Origin: Caenorhabditis remanei
Taxonomy: Eukaryota; Nematoda; Chromadorea; Rhabditida; Rhabditidae
Assembly (NCBI RefSeq): GCF_010183535.1
Contig: NC_071328.1
Coordinates: forward strand, 6,200,001-6,264,000
DNA length: 64,000 bases
Reading direction: 5' to 3'
The notes under the pieces were generated by a model that ran no database searches, was not told the origin of the DNA, and was given only the letters and a program-made list of their open reading frames with translations. Numbering within the stretch: the first letter of the stretch is position 1; each line of letters begins with the position of its first letter. Shown in pieces: positions 10,636 to 22,318 of the stretch. A program made the position numbers and the translations under genes.

Positions 10636-12240
10636 ATGCTTCGAAACCAAAGGAAAATAATAAATTCCCTTTGGCCGTCCAGAATTCCAAATGAAGAATA
10701 TGCGACGAGACGGACAAATTTGATGAGGATTTTGAAGAAAGAGGTCAAAACTGGAGGTAATTTATATTATTTCAGCTTAAAAAGTTCGAAATTACAATTA
10801 TTTCTCATCGCTATGAAATTTTAAATTTCAGAAAAACAAGTGGTTGTTGTGATGAAAGGAGCTCAAAAATCATATATTGCACCAGATGTTCCACACGCGT
10901 TCAGACAGAAAAGTCATTTCAGGTTCTTCAAATTCAAAAGTTTTTTTTTTAATTCTTGTTTTTAGATATCTATCTGGAATCACAACATCCGATTGCTACT
11001 ATCTGATTCAATGTGGAGTTCAATCTTCATCTTCCGAACTTGCAATTCTTTTCGCAAATCGTCGTTCTGAATACGAAGAATTATGGGAAGGACCGTTACC
11101 AACAGAATCTGAATGGGAGAAAACTTCGAAATTTTCTGAAATTGTTCCGACAAACCGGCTGCTTCAAACATTGGAAAAAGTTGTTGATAAGGGAACCGCA
11201 GTGTTTTTCGATACGAGTTCCGATGACTTTCTGGCGAAGTTTTTACAGACAAAAGCGAATTCTGTCAGGGATATCAATCATTTTGTTAGTTTCAAAAACA
11301 TCTCATCAAGGCGTATTCCAATCTCGAGATTTGCAGATCGAACGTCTCCGAGTGGTCAAATCAGAAAATGAGATGGATTCGATGAGAGATGTTTGTAATC
11401 TGGGTGGTCAAACAATGTCTTCAATGATATCTGGTGCCCGGAACCTTCATAACGAGAATGCAATTTGTGGATTGTTAGAGTTTGAGGGGCGGAGACGAGG
11501 ATCTGAAATGCAGGCGTATCCACCGGTTATTGCAGGTATCTTCAAAAAAAAAGAGATTTTGACATTCCTCAATATATTTGCAGGCGGTGTTCGTGCTAAC
11601 ACAATCCACTATCTGGAAGCAAATAATGATCTGAATCCATCGGAATGTGTTCTAGTAGATGCCGGATGTGATTTGAATGGATATGTTTCAGATGTGACAC
11701 GTTGTTTCCCGATCTCTGGATAGTGAGCTTGAATTTATGATGACATCCTCAAATCTGTCTCGTTTCAGCTGGTCTGATGCTCAACTTTCTCTCTACGAAG
11801 CTCTTTTATATGTTCATGAAGAACTGATCTCATATGCTCATAACATGGAAAAAGTTCGTCTGAGTGCCCTTTTCAAACGAATGAATGAACTTCTGGCAGC
11901 GAGTTTCTCAGAGTTAGGACTCATTAAATCGACGGATCACAAGGAAATGATTCATTTGGCTGAAAAGTTGTGTCCCCATCATGTCAGTCATTACCTTGGA
12001 ATGGATGTCCATGACTGTCCAGCTATTTCACGTGACATTGATCTACCAGGAAATGTCTCATTCACCATTGAACCGGGAGTTTATGTTCCAATGGACTGGA
12101 ATGTTCCAGAGTTCCGAGGTATCGGATATCGAATTGAAGATGACGTGGCGACTAATCCATCAGGAGGAATTGAACTGTTGACGGCGGCTGTTCCGAGGGA
12201 TCCGATTGAGATTCAAAGACTAATGGGAACAACTGAATAG
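10636..12240 (+). CDS. XPNPEP3-like Xaa-Pro aminopeptidase (M24B)
   Basis: Metal-dependent removal of N-terminal residues preceding proline; XPNPEP3/Icp55 relatives act in mitochondria. Six exons (10636-10756, 10832-10922, 10966-11284, 11337-11535, 11584-11722, 11769-12240) give 446 residues. The N-terminal domain (SLWPSRIPNEEYATRR, RYLSGITTSDCYYLI) precedes the pita-bread catalytic domain. All five metal ligands are recognisable: the two Asp of VDAGCDLNGYVSDVTRCFP, the His of HYLGMDVHD, the Glu of IEPGVYVP and the Glu of GYRIEDDVA. The 52-nt intron 11285-11336 is needed to restore frame before IERLRVVKS. The Arg/Lys-containing N-terminus could be a targeting peptide. By synteny this resembles C. 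elegans R119.2. It converges with the following minus-strand gene. Confidence 0.9.
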
Positions 12241-12460
12241 TTGATTATTTTTCTATTTTAGTTTTATGTCTAAAATTTCCGGTAGTTGTTTTTTAATATT
12301 ACGGTAGCTTACGATAGATCCAGTTTGGCGCAATAAGTTTGAAAATCTAGTGTATTTTTTTGTTCATTGCATTCTCATTGTTTTTTTGTATATCTTATAA
12401 AATTATTATTTTCAAACTTTTATTGAACAGAACTCTTAAATTTACAGAAAGCGTTGAGTT

Positions 12461-13665
12461 CTATTCCTTTTTCCCAGACTCCTTTACAATAGGTTGAAGT
12501 TTTCCTTCGTGAATTGCAGTCTTTTCCAATGGGGCGGAGTCCATCACATATTCAAGTTGTTTCGTTTTCTTACACCATTTCAAAATTGGCTTCACGCCTT
12601 TATCCTCACGTTCTTTTGGCACACCTTTTCGATCAGCAGTTGAGTCGATTATCGATTGAAGTGTGTTACCAATCACCAGATTTCTAAAAATGGATAAAAT
12701 CTAATTGATCTTTAACTCCAATCTCTCACTTATTCTGGTATTCTTTCATTGCATGCAATGGCCCGACTGGTCCGTACGGGGTGAACTTGGTACGTTCCGA
12801 CGGATTCACAGGAAACTTTCCACGATTCGCACCGCTGACAAACTCAGCCAACATATCGGCATCCACGTATGCATCTGTTTCATCTTCCGGAACAACTCTA
12901 GAAATATATGGACAAATGGATGAACAGACAGACAGACAGACAGACAAAACTCACGGATCTCCAGCAAGCCAGAATGGTTTATTCTCAACGATCGCATTCA
13001 ATGTATGGCTTGTCTTTGCCAAAACTTCAGCTGTCTCCAGCCAAGTCAACGCTTCCTTCTGCCGTTTTTGATCGGTTTCTGAAAAAGGAATTTCGCCGGA
13101 AGACTAGAATACCCTCGTTTTCTTACCATCTTCCTCAGCTTCTGCCTGTTGAATGAGTGCTTTTTTCACTTCTTTTTCATAATTCTTCACTTGTTTTTTG
13201 GGTGTAACAGGTATCGAATCTTTCGATTGTTTTGCAACTCCAGCAGCCGATGCCATCTTATGCATCAATCCTCCAGCTTTTCCATCTGCCGCTGCTTTCG
13301 CCTTCTTCTTTTTCGGTACCGGTTTGCCTGGCCATGTGGCGAATCGACCATCAGGACGCATCAGAAGATATTTGTGCATCGTTTCTCCGAATTCCATTGC
13401 ACCGCCCTTCCGTTTCGACTTATCTGGTTTGGGGAACGCCTCATCGAATCGTTTCAGATCAACTGCCTTCGATTTGGGTTTGATGTCATGCAGAATTTCT
13501 GCCTTACGAAAGTCCACATAGTTTTTGTCTTGTTCCTTTGCAATACGTCTGCAAATTAAGAGATATCTATACTGTAGCATACTTGGCTTTCTATTTGATT
13601 CCCTACAGTAACCTGTTTCCAACTCACTTCTCTTGTTTTTCATTCATTACTTGTTTTTCAGCCAT
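12461..13665 (-). CDS. Conserved, Lys-rich protein of unknown function
   Basis: Five exons (13665-13628, 13548-13127, 13078-12955, 12897-12730, 12683-12461) join with consistent phases to 324 residues, starting MAEKQVMNEKQEKRIAKEQD and ending IVKESGKKE. A charged N-terminal helix leads to a conserved-looking block (MHKYLLMRPDGRFATWPGKP), then a Lys/Ala-rich linker with a candidate nuclear or mitochondrial basic patch (KPVPKKKKAK). A second compact block follows (LAGDPRVVPEDETDAYVDAD, RTKFTPYGPVGPLHAM). I do not recognise the family. No transmembrane segment or signal peptide is visible. A mitochondrial or ribosome-associated role would suit the basic, low-complexity composition, but that is speculation. 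It is convergent with the peptidase gene, 220 nt from its stop. Confidence 0.85.
12925..12947. repeat. (CAGA)n tetranucleotide microsatellite
   Basis: Five to six tandem CAGA units in an intron of the Lys-rich gene. Confidence 0.9.
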
Positions 13666-14851
13666 TGCTGATTGAAAACAACTTCCAATAAGTCAAAAAG
13701 ATGTGTTCTGACGATTTTTTGACTTGATCTTTCTTATAAATGCACCAGAAAGTGATCAGAGGTCAGGTTACTCTTCCGTGGGTCCCAGGTCACGTCAGTA
13801 TCGAGAGATGGAAGAGAAATATAGTTCCAAGTGATATGGACCAAGCTTCGAAAACTTCACTCGGACAAAAATTCTTGCAGATGAACATCCGGACATTCGG
13901 AAATCCGAAAAAAAAAACAAAAAAGTTTCTTGTTTTTGCTGTTGTTCTCGAAATGTTCCAATCTCCCACCCCTTGCCGATATTCCTTCAGAATCTGAATC
14001 TAGCATAACAACTATTTCCTTGTTTTCCATCCCAACAACAAACCGACAATAAACACATTATCAGTATTTGATTGCCACCTTCTAATCGTCAAAACGGACA
14101 CATAAAAGTAACAAACAGTGTCCTGAGCTGATAATAAATATATGCTGTTGTTCGTATTGCCCCTACCAGGAGGACCATAAAACAGATAATTACCAGGGGA
14201 CTATCAGTGACTGGAGGAGCCGGAATTTCTGAATGTTGTTTGGCAAACTTCCAAAAAGCTCACATTCGAAATGCCTTGTCCAGTGAGACTCCGCCCACTT
14301 CATGTTCTGCCCTCAACAGGTGCATTTGTTGAATTTGTTCGAAAAAGTTTCTTGTTGACCTCAATCCCCTCGCTCAAAACTTTTTCAAAATCCCTTCAAA
14401 ACTATACTAATAGACAGATGTTTTTTCTCTCGTTTTCACCAACTCCATTCGCCTCTTCTTTCCTTATTCTCAGCCTATTCAACCATCCCATTCATGTCAT
14501 TCAGAACCCATTTCGAACCTTCTCCCAACAAAACCAATGACTTCTTCTTCTTTCGTTCGTTCGTAATATATTTAGCTCTTTTGGGCTTTACTTTTGGTAG
14601 TGTTTGAGAAAGAGAATGGGGTAGATTATGTGCTCGAAGTGTGGATAGACATTAGGTGGAATTTGAGGAGATTCAATGATTCTGGCTTTTTGGGGTAACT
14701 GTAACTCCCGTAAATTCTAAGAAGAGTGATTGGAACCGCCCGAATCTGAACTATCATTAATTAGAACCATCCGTTTGAAGCCAACCTTCAGGATAACAAT
14801 AGCTTTTATTAGATTCTTGTTCAGTTCTAAAACGATAGCTTCTGATAAGCA

Positions 14852-15011
14852 CCAGAGTTGCATGGAATTCCGACTTCCGACTTCCGGGCGTTTTTTCACT
14901 TCCGACTTCCGACTTCTGACTTCCGGATAAGGAATTTTACTTCCGACTTCCGACTTCCGACTTCCGACTTCCGACTTCCGGATAGGAAATTTTCACTTCC
15001 ATGCAACTCTG
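14852..15011. mobile_element. hAT MITE with internal 7-bp tandem array
   Basis: The 160-bp element has perfect 15-bp terminal inverted repeats, CAGAGTTGCATGGAA and TTCCATGCAACTCTG. It is flanked by the 8-bp direct duplication ATAAGCAC (14844-14851 and 15012-15019), diagnostic of hAT insertion. The interior is largely a tandem array of ACTTCCG (about 14868-14990) broken by two gata-containing spacers. No coding capacity. Confidence 0.9.
14866..14990. repeat. ACTTCCG heptamer array
   Basis: Runs of perfect 7-bp units in three blocks fill the MITE interior. Confidence 0.9.
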
Positions 15012-17535
15012 ATAAGCACCAGTTTGGATGCTTTCAGTTTTTTGAAATAATGATTTCTCTACGTTATGAGTTCGAAATACTCAGTGGATCTTTTTTAACG
15101 CCAAAAACTGGTATCCTAGCCCCTTACACTGATGATTTTTGATCTCATGAAAGTCCGCATTTCCGAAAACTTCCAACAAAACTGTCAATAGTTGTTTTCC
15201 TAAAATGTTGACCGACATTAATCATAAAACCTTTTTACAGCGTGCAAGTGCGTTTCTTATTACTTCCGGTAAACCTCTTGGCAGAAGACAAAGGTTACTG
15301 TAACAGATAGTTTAAACTAAACCAACATTTGACGGAAATCGAAAACGATTACTGATTGTCAGTGACACTGACGCATCACTCTTTTTTCTTTTTTCAATGT
15401 TTCGTCGTCTGCGATTTCACTATAACTGATCATTTCGTTCCACATTCATCTGCCGATTTCAGATATATCCTGGGACACCCGAACATTCGGACACACAGCT
15501 ACCGACGCGTTTTCTATTTTAGCCTTCTTACCCGGTCAGCTTCTCCCTAATTATTTTTGTTCATTTTCTAGGTCGTTCTTCTCCGTTTCCTTCTTCTTTT
15601 TTCCTTCTTTTTACCCTCATTTCATTCCAATTCTCGTCTGTTACCAACCTCTTCTAACACCACAATCCATCTTCTTCTTCATCTTTCTTTTCGCCTTTTC
15701 GATGCCTATCTTTCTCGTGTTCTTTTTTTCGGAAATATGGAGAAGAAAGCGAAAAGAAAGAGAAAAAAAGAAATTAATGGGTTCTGGAAGCGAGGAGATA
15801 GAAAGAGAAGATAGATATGGAAGTCCACTCTATTACTCATTTTTTCGAGTTAAGAAGAAGGTTTTGGAGACGATGCAGACGCTCGAGCATCTCCAGTTCG
15901 AAAAACTGTGGACTGCAAGCGCTCTCTAATGAGGACAGAAACCTAGTTTTGACTCCCAGCGAAAGTCAAAAAGTTTCGGTAGAGCACACTTGGAACTGGC
16001 AGAAATTCAAAAAAGTCACAGCAATCTTGAGGAAGATCACACTAACACTATATTTGACAAAACGTGATTAATATTAGGTTTACTATAAAAATCTTTTATT
16101 TTCCAACCAATCAACAAAGAAGTCCCTAGACTGCCTGTTATTCTGTCTGTTTGTTTACATTTACATCCAGATGTCCCACTTTTCAGTTATCTGCTAGTCC
16201 ATCTGTGTACCTGTTTACACAAACAATCCCTCTATATTTCACGTTTTCCCGTCATCAAAGTTCCCACTTAATACACGTGGCGTTCTCTTTTCTCCGACCT
16301 ACTTTCTTCTCTTTCTCGGCGTCTCCACTATCGCTCTTATCTTTCGTCCGTTCCGTCTCTCTTCACTACTAACAACAATGCGTCGGCAGCCAGCCGGGGA
16401 CCCCCTCTCTTTCTACAGCCGAATGCCCTCTAACCGTCTACCAATACTCTCTAATGCTTCTTGGATCAATGCCAACTACTCCACCCCCATCCCTATGTTT
16501 CATCATCCGGAGAGAGACCTCTCGTTTTTTCTGAATCTCTCTCAAGCTCCCTCTCTCTCTTCTTCATGGAAAAGCCTCCCTCACCAAATGTGCTCGATTG
16601 TTCGCTTCTTCTTTTTGTCTTTTTTGCCTCCTACTCTATTTACACACATTTTTCGTAAATATTTTATTTTAAAACGTATCTCTTTTTTTGCTTCTCTATT
16701 TCTCTCGCTTTCACTCAAGAAAACCGGTTTTTTTTCTCGCTCGCTCTATTTTATTTTCCATTAGATTATATAGATATCAAATTTCCATGAAAATTTCTTT
16801 TCCGCAATTTCGAAATACAGTATTCTGTCCTTTTTAGTAATGTTTTTCTGCAGAAAGAAAAAAGAGAAAAAAGAAGATCGCTTCGAAACCTTCAGAAGAC
16901 TTGTCAATGCGCCTTTAAACTAACTGTAGTTGAGAAAACACAGATATTTAATTGTATTGCGCGGTTTTAAAGTTTTTAATTGAGAAAATGTCTTACAATT
17001 TTTTTTGTTTCACATGTACAAACAACGCATAAGCCCAGTAACTTCTGAAAACTTGTAAGATTGAATAATCTCACCGTGAAATAGACAGTACTTTCAAGGA
17101 GCATGCTCAACTTATTTTCATGGTCTCACAGCGACTTCTATTTTCACTCAGTTATTTTGTCTATAATGTTTTAAGAAAGTCTTTCCGATTTCAGTCAGAA
17201 ATAATTTGTTCTACCGAGAAAAAGTGTAATTTCTATCAATTTTTTAAATAAATCTTTTTCAGTCGACCAATCCTCTAAAACAACTTTTTTCTACTAAAAC
17301 GAGTTCTCCGCTCCGCCCTCCTCTTCACTATCATGTTGATGACTCATTGTTGACTGGATGTTATATGACTACTTGTTTTCCGTGTTCAATTTTTTCAATA
17401 TCACATCATTTTTCGTCGTTTATTCGTTAATTTTTCAATATTTCGCCGAAAAATCAATTGAATTGTTTCCAGACTAGCCCAAATACCCTACTAGATGATC
17501 GATTGGTGTTAAAAATCCCACAACAACGAATAGAA

Positions 17536-20500
17536 ATGTATCCGGACGGATTGACAGAGAGCGAAAAGCTCAAAGTCAAAGAACTATGCACAATGGTCAA
17601 TATATCCGACGAGGATGCATTTAAATTACTGAAAGGTAAAAATCAACAGTCTGAAAATGAAATTGAGAATCTGATTCCAAAAATTATGAAAAGTTAGTAA
17701 AAAAAACAAACATATAACTTTTGAAACGAAATTGAAAAAATTAAAATTTTTGAATAGAAATTTTTTCAATTTCTCACTTTTACTTTTCAGAAAACGATTG
17801 GGACATTGCAATTTCATCTCGTCGAGTGTCAAAACAAGAAGATAAATCATTTGTTCCAGGCACTTCCAGAGGTATGATATTTTACTTTTTCTGTTAGAAA
17901 ATGCACAATCGATATTATGAAAAAAGTTCCTAAAACTCCTGTTTTTAAACAAAATCTGCAAAGATGTTCCGTTATTTATCGTAAATTTATTCTATTTCAG
18001 AAGAAATCGGTGGCGACTTGGATCGGTTATCCAGCCGTCTACGTGTCCATGGATTGGCATTCTATCTTCCAGATTTCGGCGGATTTCCAAATGAATTCCG
18101 AACTTTTTTGGAGAAAGATCTGATCGAAACGCAGACACAGAAGAGATTAGAAGCTTCTAGTGAGTCTTTACTTGTAAAAATATTGAGCGAAAAGTAGAAG
18201 AAAATATTAAAAAATACCTGAAAGTTAATATTCTTTCAGGACATCTCAACTGGTGGCATCAATTCGGTCAGAAATTGTACCCATTGTCAACGACTGGAGA
18301 TGGAAATTGTCTGCTCCATGCTGCGTCTCTTGGTGAGTTCAGACATTTTTGAATTTCGACATCTGGATGTCCTTACTCACGGTCAGACTCCCCCATAAAA
18401 ACTTTTGTTCAGGAATGTGGGGAGTGCATGATCGCCAACTTTCGCTTCGTGAGACATTATACGAGTTGCTCACCAATGGAGCCAGAAAAGAAGCGATTCG
18501 AAGAAGATGGAAGTGGATTGAACATCATTTGAACCAGGTGAATACTTATTTTTAGATTGTCAAGCTTTAGCCTATTGTGTAAATTCACAATAATTCATTT
18601 CATCATTCTAGAGCAACGATCTCGCTTTAACATTATCCGAAGCGGAATGGCAATTGGAATGGGATGTTGTACTGGGTCTCTCGTCCCCATTACCCCGAAA
18701 ACAAGAGGATAATGGATCGAATTCCACTGACCAAATCTACGAAAGTCTTGAAGCGATTCATGTGTTTGCGCTGGCACATGTGCTTAAAAGACCAATTGTA
18801 GTGGTGTCGGATACGGTGAGATTTAATTTTGAACTTTTCCTAAAAATCTTGTGAGTGGTTGACAACAGGAAAAATATAAAACAAAAATCATCATCATTTA
18901 TATTTTCCGGTTGACAGAGTTCTTGACTTTCGGTTGTTATTCTCTTTCCGTCTCTAAGCAGTAGCCGACATTGGAATAGTGACAGTTCCAGCAGGAGTGA
19001 CTGAAGCAAATGCAGCCTGAGCATCAGTTGCATCAGCTGGTGCATTGGCGAAATGAATGACAAGTTTGTCTTCTTTCGGTGCTCCAGCAGTACGAGTGAT
19101 TTGGATATCCTTTGATCCAGATGGATCAATGAATCCGAACACTGGAGTGATACGGTACTCATTGTTGTTCGAAGACTTGATCTGGAAATACAAAAAGTTG
19201 AATTGGTTAGAGGACTGGAACTGATTATACCTTGAAGATGAGCTTATCAGCTCCTCCATTGACAAGCTTGTGAGTAGAAGCTCCTCCGGCTGCTGGAACA
19301 GTGCATGCTGGTGGATCGGCAGTCAAAGACATTTCGTTTTTGGTTTTGGTCGGTAGTTCAGAGAAGTTTGAACACTGATTTTCTTGGCTTGTTGATCCTT
19401 TATTTATACAATTCTTATCAAGATGAACCCGTTACCCGGTCAATTAAAAAACGAGGTTGTCACGCTATTTTGTTCAGAAAAATATGAGATTTAAATATAT
19501 GCTTCTAGTACACAGTTTCACACGTTTCTTATAACGTTATACTTTTTTTTTAAATCAGATGTTCGCTCAACATAATAATAATGTCTTTTCTTCTTTAGAT
19601 ACTCCGTAACGCAAAAGGCGAAGAATTGTCTCCAGTCGCATTCGGTGGTATATACCTTCCATTGGAATGCCCACCATCACAATGCCATCGATCTCCATTA
19701 GTTCTTTGTTACGATTCGGCACATTTCTCGCCATTGGTTCTCATGAGAACTGAAACTAACAATAAACGTAAGAATATTCAGAAGATTTTTTCAATCTAAA
19801 TTCAAAATAATTCAGAAATAATCCCAATAATAGATGTGAATCGAAATCTGCTTCCAGTTCACTTTTCTGTGGACCCGGGAGAGAATTTTGATTGGTCGAA
19901 ACTGGATAATAACAACGGTTTTACGCCAGCAGATATGTCACAAATAGATAAACTGGCATTGATTAGTCAGTATATGGATATTATTAGGTAAGTATTTTAC
20001 GAAAAACAGAAAAAAAATTAATGAATTCCTCATATTTTCAGATTAGATGTTCGTCGTGGCTCAATTCGTAGTACTCGTCGGGTCCGTAGCGCCCACGCTC
20101 AATTAACAGAATCACGGGATAACCATCACAACCGTAACCCTGCTCATCCACGTGACACGTCTGCCAACAATTCGGGAGACGAGGCTTCTCATCAACAGCC
20201 ATCAAATTCTGCAAAAGGAATGACACTGGCTTCCAGTGGAATCGCAGCGGGACGTCATGAAAAATGGAGATTAATAAATGAAATCAGATCACACGTCCTT
20301 CGGACTCTTCGTATTACTGTATCCACGAATCGGGGTCCGAACAAAGAGAAATTGATTGATACGGATGATTGTATCGCTCGGATGAATTCCACGTGTGTTC
20401 TGGCATCAGAATTATTGCCAACTCATCATCAATATATGGATAAAATAATTAATGAATACATGAAGAGTGCGAAACAACGATTCCAACAAAATCAACGGAC

Positions 20501-21066
20501 ACAGGCGGATTCCAGAAAACGAATTAGTCGCAGTTTCAGTGCCAGTTCACTCATGTTGACCTGCATCGGATGTGATTCGGTTAGTTAAATTTTAAAAAAG
20601 ATTTTAACCTTTTTCTTGACCTCCTGGTTTCTCACTGTTTTTCTGAAAAATTTTCAAAACCAATTGAACGTGTCGTCATTCAATTTCTCCCCTATTTTCA
20701 GGAATTCAAACCGGCCGCCCAAGTGACAAATATCATGTGTGATCAATGCTTCGCATGGCAAAAAATGAGTGTTCTCACTTCAAATTGCGATCAATTTATG
20801 GGAAATTCTGGTCCTCCGTGCAAAAGTTCGACACTTCCATCATTTGGATCCGACGGCAGCCCATCAGACAAAGAGAATATTGTTGAAGTATTGAATGTGG
20901 TGCCAAAAGATGGAACAAAGGCGTTGACAAGGTTGGTTTATTTCTAGAATTTATTATTGAAACCTTTTCAAACTTTGATTTTTCCAGTATGCGCGCCGTG
21001 GAGGACGAAAACGGAGTGGTTCACTATTATATGGATGACGACGTCACTGATTCAATTGACCAATAG
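17536..21066 (+). CDS. Cezanne/OTUD7-type OTU deubiquitinase
   Basis: Cezanne enzymes are Lys11-preferring cysteine deubiquitinases. Eleven exons (17536-17635, 17791-17871, 18001-18159, 18240-18332, 18413-18537, 18612-18815, 19599-19767, 19816-19987, 20042-20579, 20702-20931, 20988-21066) give 649 residues. The N-terminus looks like a UBA domain ([20 protein letters not shown]). The OTU core follows: [20 protein letters not shown], catalytic Cys in [18 protein letters not shown], then [40 protein letters not shown], and catalytic His in [10 protein letters not shown]. The C-terminal part is Arg/Ser-rich and contains C-x2-C-x16-C-x2-C (CIGC ... CDQC) where Cezanne has an A20-type zinc finger, so it may be a divergent finger. 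The ATG at 17536 is the first in frame in the exon. An upstream coding exon is not excluded, because the frame stays open to the acceptor at 17472. Confidence 0.9.
18954..19332 (-). CDS. ssp-19: Sperm-specific MSP-domain protein (SSP class), nested antisense in an intron
   Basis: Two exons (19332-19231, 19181-18954) encode a 109-residue protein beginning [17 protein letters not shown] and ending [12 protein letters not shown]. The MSP-type immunoglobulin-like fold is clear from [28 protein letters not shown] and [15 protein letters not shown]. It is shorter than classical MSPs (~127 residues) and matches the length and N-terminus of SSP proteins of C. elegans; SSP-19 is the closest I recall. 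Such proteins are expressed in sperm and are thought to act in the crawling cytoskeleton. The gene lies wholly inside the 783-nt intron 18816-19598 of the deubiquitinase gene, on the opposite strand. The family assignment is firm; the exact paralogue is from memory. Confidence 0.88.
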
Positions 21067-22318
21067 ACAAATAATTACTGTTTTACAAGAACTATACTCA
21101 CTTTTTTTATAATTACTAGAACAAATCCTTTCCTTTTTACTTTTTAAAATCGTTTTCTTTTTTGCCGAATTGTTTTTCCTTGTTGCTTATTGTGTTCTTT
21201 TACTCTCTTTTTCTCCTGCTAACGGGCGCTTTTTGGACCTTTTTTATCGTTTCTAACCAACTTTTGCAGTGTTGTTATCAATCTCTAGCTTCAAATTGAG
21301 AGATTCGAAAAATGAGTCTTTTGAGTGGAACATTGGGTTTTCGATCAAAAATTCCAGTTTTTCCTTCTAAAACTCAGTCTATCGGTGCCTACGAATTCTC
21401 ATTTTCTCCTGCCTCTCTCCTTGTCTCTTTCCCATTTCCTTTTTCTTCATATCTGCTTTTCTTATCCTATTTTCCCAAAATTTGGGCATATTTTCGAGCT
21501 TTTTCTGTGATGATCCTTCACCAACCCCTTACAATTGATAACGCGCTCCACTACTAGACTTTCGGCGAAGCCACGCCCCCTCCTTTTCTCTTATCTCACA
21601 CACAAAGAATGCCACGTTCCCCATACTTTCTTTTTTTGAAAAAATTTTATAAATAAAAGTGTTTTAATGAGAGATCGGAGATGTTGTTTTCGGGCGAGGA
21701 TATACAGAATTCCAGATCAGCGATACAGTATGAGAAGCAAAAAGGAAACGGAAAAAATTAGAATTTCATTTTGGCAACAATATTTTCTCGATTTCGGCAA
21801 AATTTCGAAAATCTGAAACCTCATAAAATCTATATTTGAACTCATAAAAATCGCGGTTTCTTTTGATCTTATCAACCATTAAAAAGTCAATTATTCTGTT
21901 TTCCCACAATCAAAAATTCATCTATTTAACACGAACAAACAGCGATTCGTTTCTCATTTTTCCTATTCTTTTCACCTCTAAATATGTTCGGTCGATTCCG
22001 AAAATATGCCACGTATCGATTGATTTCTCTCGGATATATCTACGTGATGGCTCTTTATTCTCTTCAAGTTGACAGCGATTTGGATGCTCCGAATGATGCA
22101 GATTCTGATCGTTGAACGCGATTTTTTTTGGAAGACTTTTCTGAAGATTTATATTCAAATTCGAATAAATTGTTGTATTTGGAAAATCCTTTTTTTGGCC
22201 AATTGTCTAGATTTCCAGACATTTGGAGCCGAATTGGTTTCCCGCGGTAGAGAGTCTGTCTGAATGTATGTTTTTCCAGGTATTTCTGAAATTCTAAGCG
22301 GAAAACTAAAAAACAGAT
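21067..22318. other. Intergenic region between deubiquitinase gene and F-box-like array
   Basis: Mostly T-rich sequence with the deubiquitinase 3' end. The only coding-like feature is the short ORF at 21984-22115, listed separately. Confidence 0.4.
21984..22115 (+). CDS. Candidate micropeptide (43 residues)
   Basis: An ATG-to-TGA frame encodes MFGRFRKYATYRLISLG, then a hydrophobic stretch (YIYVMALYSLQV) and an acidic tail (DSDLDAPNDADSDR). The layout of basic N-terminus, single hydrophobic segment and acidic end resembles small inner-membrane proteins. Codon choice looks coding and the flanks are non-coding AT-rich DNA. There is no upstream splice acceptor close to the ATG, no recognised family and no intron, so a chance ORF remains possible. 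Confidence 0.3.
   Translation: MFGRFRKYATYRLISLGYIYVMALYSLQVDSDLDAPNDADSDR

Larger units (their letters stand above)
13666..17535. other. Gene-poor 3.9-kb region upstream of the deubiquitinase gene
   Basis: No exon could be supported on either strand. It holds the hAT MITE at 14852-15011. It also has long pyrimidine-rich tracts on the plus strand (about 15540-15700 and 16300-16750) of the kind common in Caenorhabditis promoters. A 128-codon ORF at 16378 lies within such a tract and looks composition-driven. Non-coding first exons or distal promoter elements of the OTU gene may lie here; an acceptor (gtttccag) at 17461-17472 immediately precedes its first recognised exon. Confidence 0.45.

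Noticed and set aside
16378..16764. 128-codon ORF upstream of the deubiquitinase gene
   Set aside because: It lies in a CT-rich tract; the residues follow composition (Ser/Phe/Leu) and there is no usable donor linking it to the next exon.
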